A stretch of 7,419 bases of DNA. It comes from Chloroflexota bacterium (GTDB taxonomy: Bacteria > Chloroflexota > Dehalococcoidia > GIF9 > AB-539-J10). The first letter of the stretch is position 1. Every line of letters starts with the position of its first letter. The stretch is taken from NCBI GenBank assembly GCA_015222255.1, contig JADFUX010000067.1, forward strand, positions 1 through 7,419, in the 5' to 3' direction. Made by a program: the position numbers and the translations under genes. Under the pieces are notes generated by a model that did not search any database, was not told the origin of the DNA, and saw only the letters and a list, made by a program, of their open reading frames with translations. Shown piece after piece: positions 7,274 to 7,419 of the stretch.

Positions 7274-7341
7274 CCTTGACTTGTTTGATGGACACAGCGT
7301 ATAGTATTCGCAGTTATACCTTGAACTGTTGCTATCCTTGA
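7274..7341 (+). repeat. Three CCTTGA repeats in the rpsO upstream region
   Basis: CCTTGA occurs at 7274-7279, 7319-7324 and 7336-7341. The first overlaps the -35 of the possible plus-strand promoter, and the last two are 17 bp apart. The middle copy also sits in a short inverted repeat, CAGTT (7311-7315) with AACTG (7324-7328). Three hexamers in 70 bp may be chance or a binding site cluster. The rest of 7229-7419 holds no gene I can identify. Confidence 0.25.
7276..7305 (+). promoter_or_regulatory. Possible divergent plus-strand promoter
   Basis: TTGACT (7276-7281) and TATAGT (7300-7305) are each one base from the sigma-70-type consensus and are separated by 18 bp. Transcription would run rightward from about 7312, away from rpsO. 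No convincing coding start is seen before the window ends, so the gene served would lie beyond the edge or be an RNA. This is based on consensus match only. Confidence 0.35.
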
Positions 7342-7419
7342 GTATCTCGATTGACTGTCTGGCAAAGGTCTTGGACCTGCGGACACTGCAACTAAACAAG
7401 GTAAGAAGCGATTCGTAAA

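Noticed and set aside
7366..7378. AGGTC-TTG-GACCT hairpin as a transcription terminator
   Set aside because: The stem is only 5 bp and neither strand has a following T run, so it does not meet the usual pattern.
7189..7386. S15 as a 153-aa protein from a GTG at 7386
   Set aside because: It is far longer than the family, the extension covers a consensus extended -10 promoter, and a TTG with a strong Shine-Dalgarno gives the normal length.
7306..7419. A tRNA or other structured RNA at the right edge
   Set aside because: I looked for a T-arm (GGTTCRANYCC) and matching arms on both strands and found none; the CGATTCG near the end is not in a usable context.
1..7419. A novel defence, mobile or biosynthetic system
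   Set aside because: Every sizeable open frame with protein-like content is a known housekeeping gene. There are no transposase, integrase, toxin or repeat-array signatures. The only real anomalies are at the residue level.

Overview
This is an ordinary, densely packed bacterial chromosome segment of housekeeping genes, with one notable anomaly. Two gene strings converge. The left, plus-strand string is the tail of an unidentified gene (2-67), a CDP-alcohol phosphatidyltransferase (73-666) and purA (667-1956). The right, minus-strand string, read from right to left, is rpsO, pnp, dapB, asd and dapA (7188 down to 1940). The two strings meet tail to tail, with a 17-bp overlap of the purA and dapA 3' ends. 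I see no mobile element, CRISPR array, rRNA or tRNA.

The minus-strand cluster joins RNA metabolism (ribosomal protein S15 and polynucleotide phosphorylase) to three enzymes of the aspartate/diaminopimelate/lysine route: aspartate-semialdehyde dehydrogenase (Asd), dihydrodipicolinate synthase (DapA) and dihydrodipicolinate reductase (DapB). Asd makes the aldehyde that DapA condenses with pyruvate, and DapB reduces the DapA product. Gaps are 16, 25 and 10 nt, with a 4-nt ATGA overlap between asd and dapA, so one transcript is likely. A good extended -10 promoter (TGTTATAAT) lies just upstream of rpsO. Several starts are non-obvious: rpsO appears to start at TTG, asd at GTG, and dapB at an internal ATG at 4699.

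The main anomaly is in Asd. The fold, NADP-binding motif and most active-site residues are intact. However, the catalytic Asn-Cys pair of the family's NPNC motif reads Thr-Ser (T128, S129). That removes the cysteine nucleophile and the neighbouring phosphate-binding asparagine in a gene that otherwise looks intact and sits between dapB and dapA. Smaller oddities are His in place of Lys in PurA's guanine-recognition TKLD motif and several replaced conserved residues in S15.

The phosphatidyltransferase carries a complete eight-residue CDP-alcohol phosphotransferase signature and a SYxRARAExLG segment that resembles phosphatidylinositol-phosphate synthases more than PgsA.

The organism is a bacterium of moderate GC content. 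From memory, an rpsO-pnp-dapB-asd-dapA order next to purA is reminiscent of Chloroflexota, perhaps Dehalococcoidia. This is an inference from gene order and was not tested. The rightmost 231 bases hold the rpsO promoter, a possible divergent plus-strand promoter and three CCTTGA repeats, but no gene I can identify.
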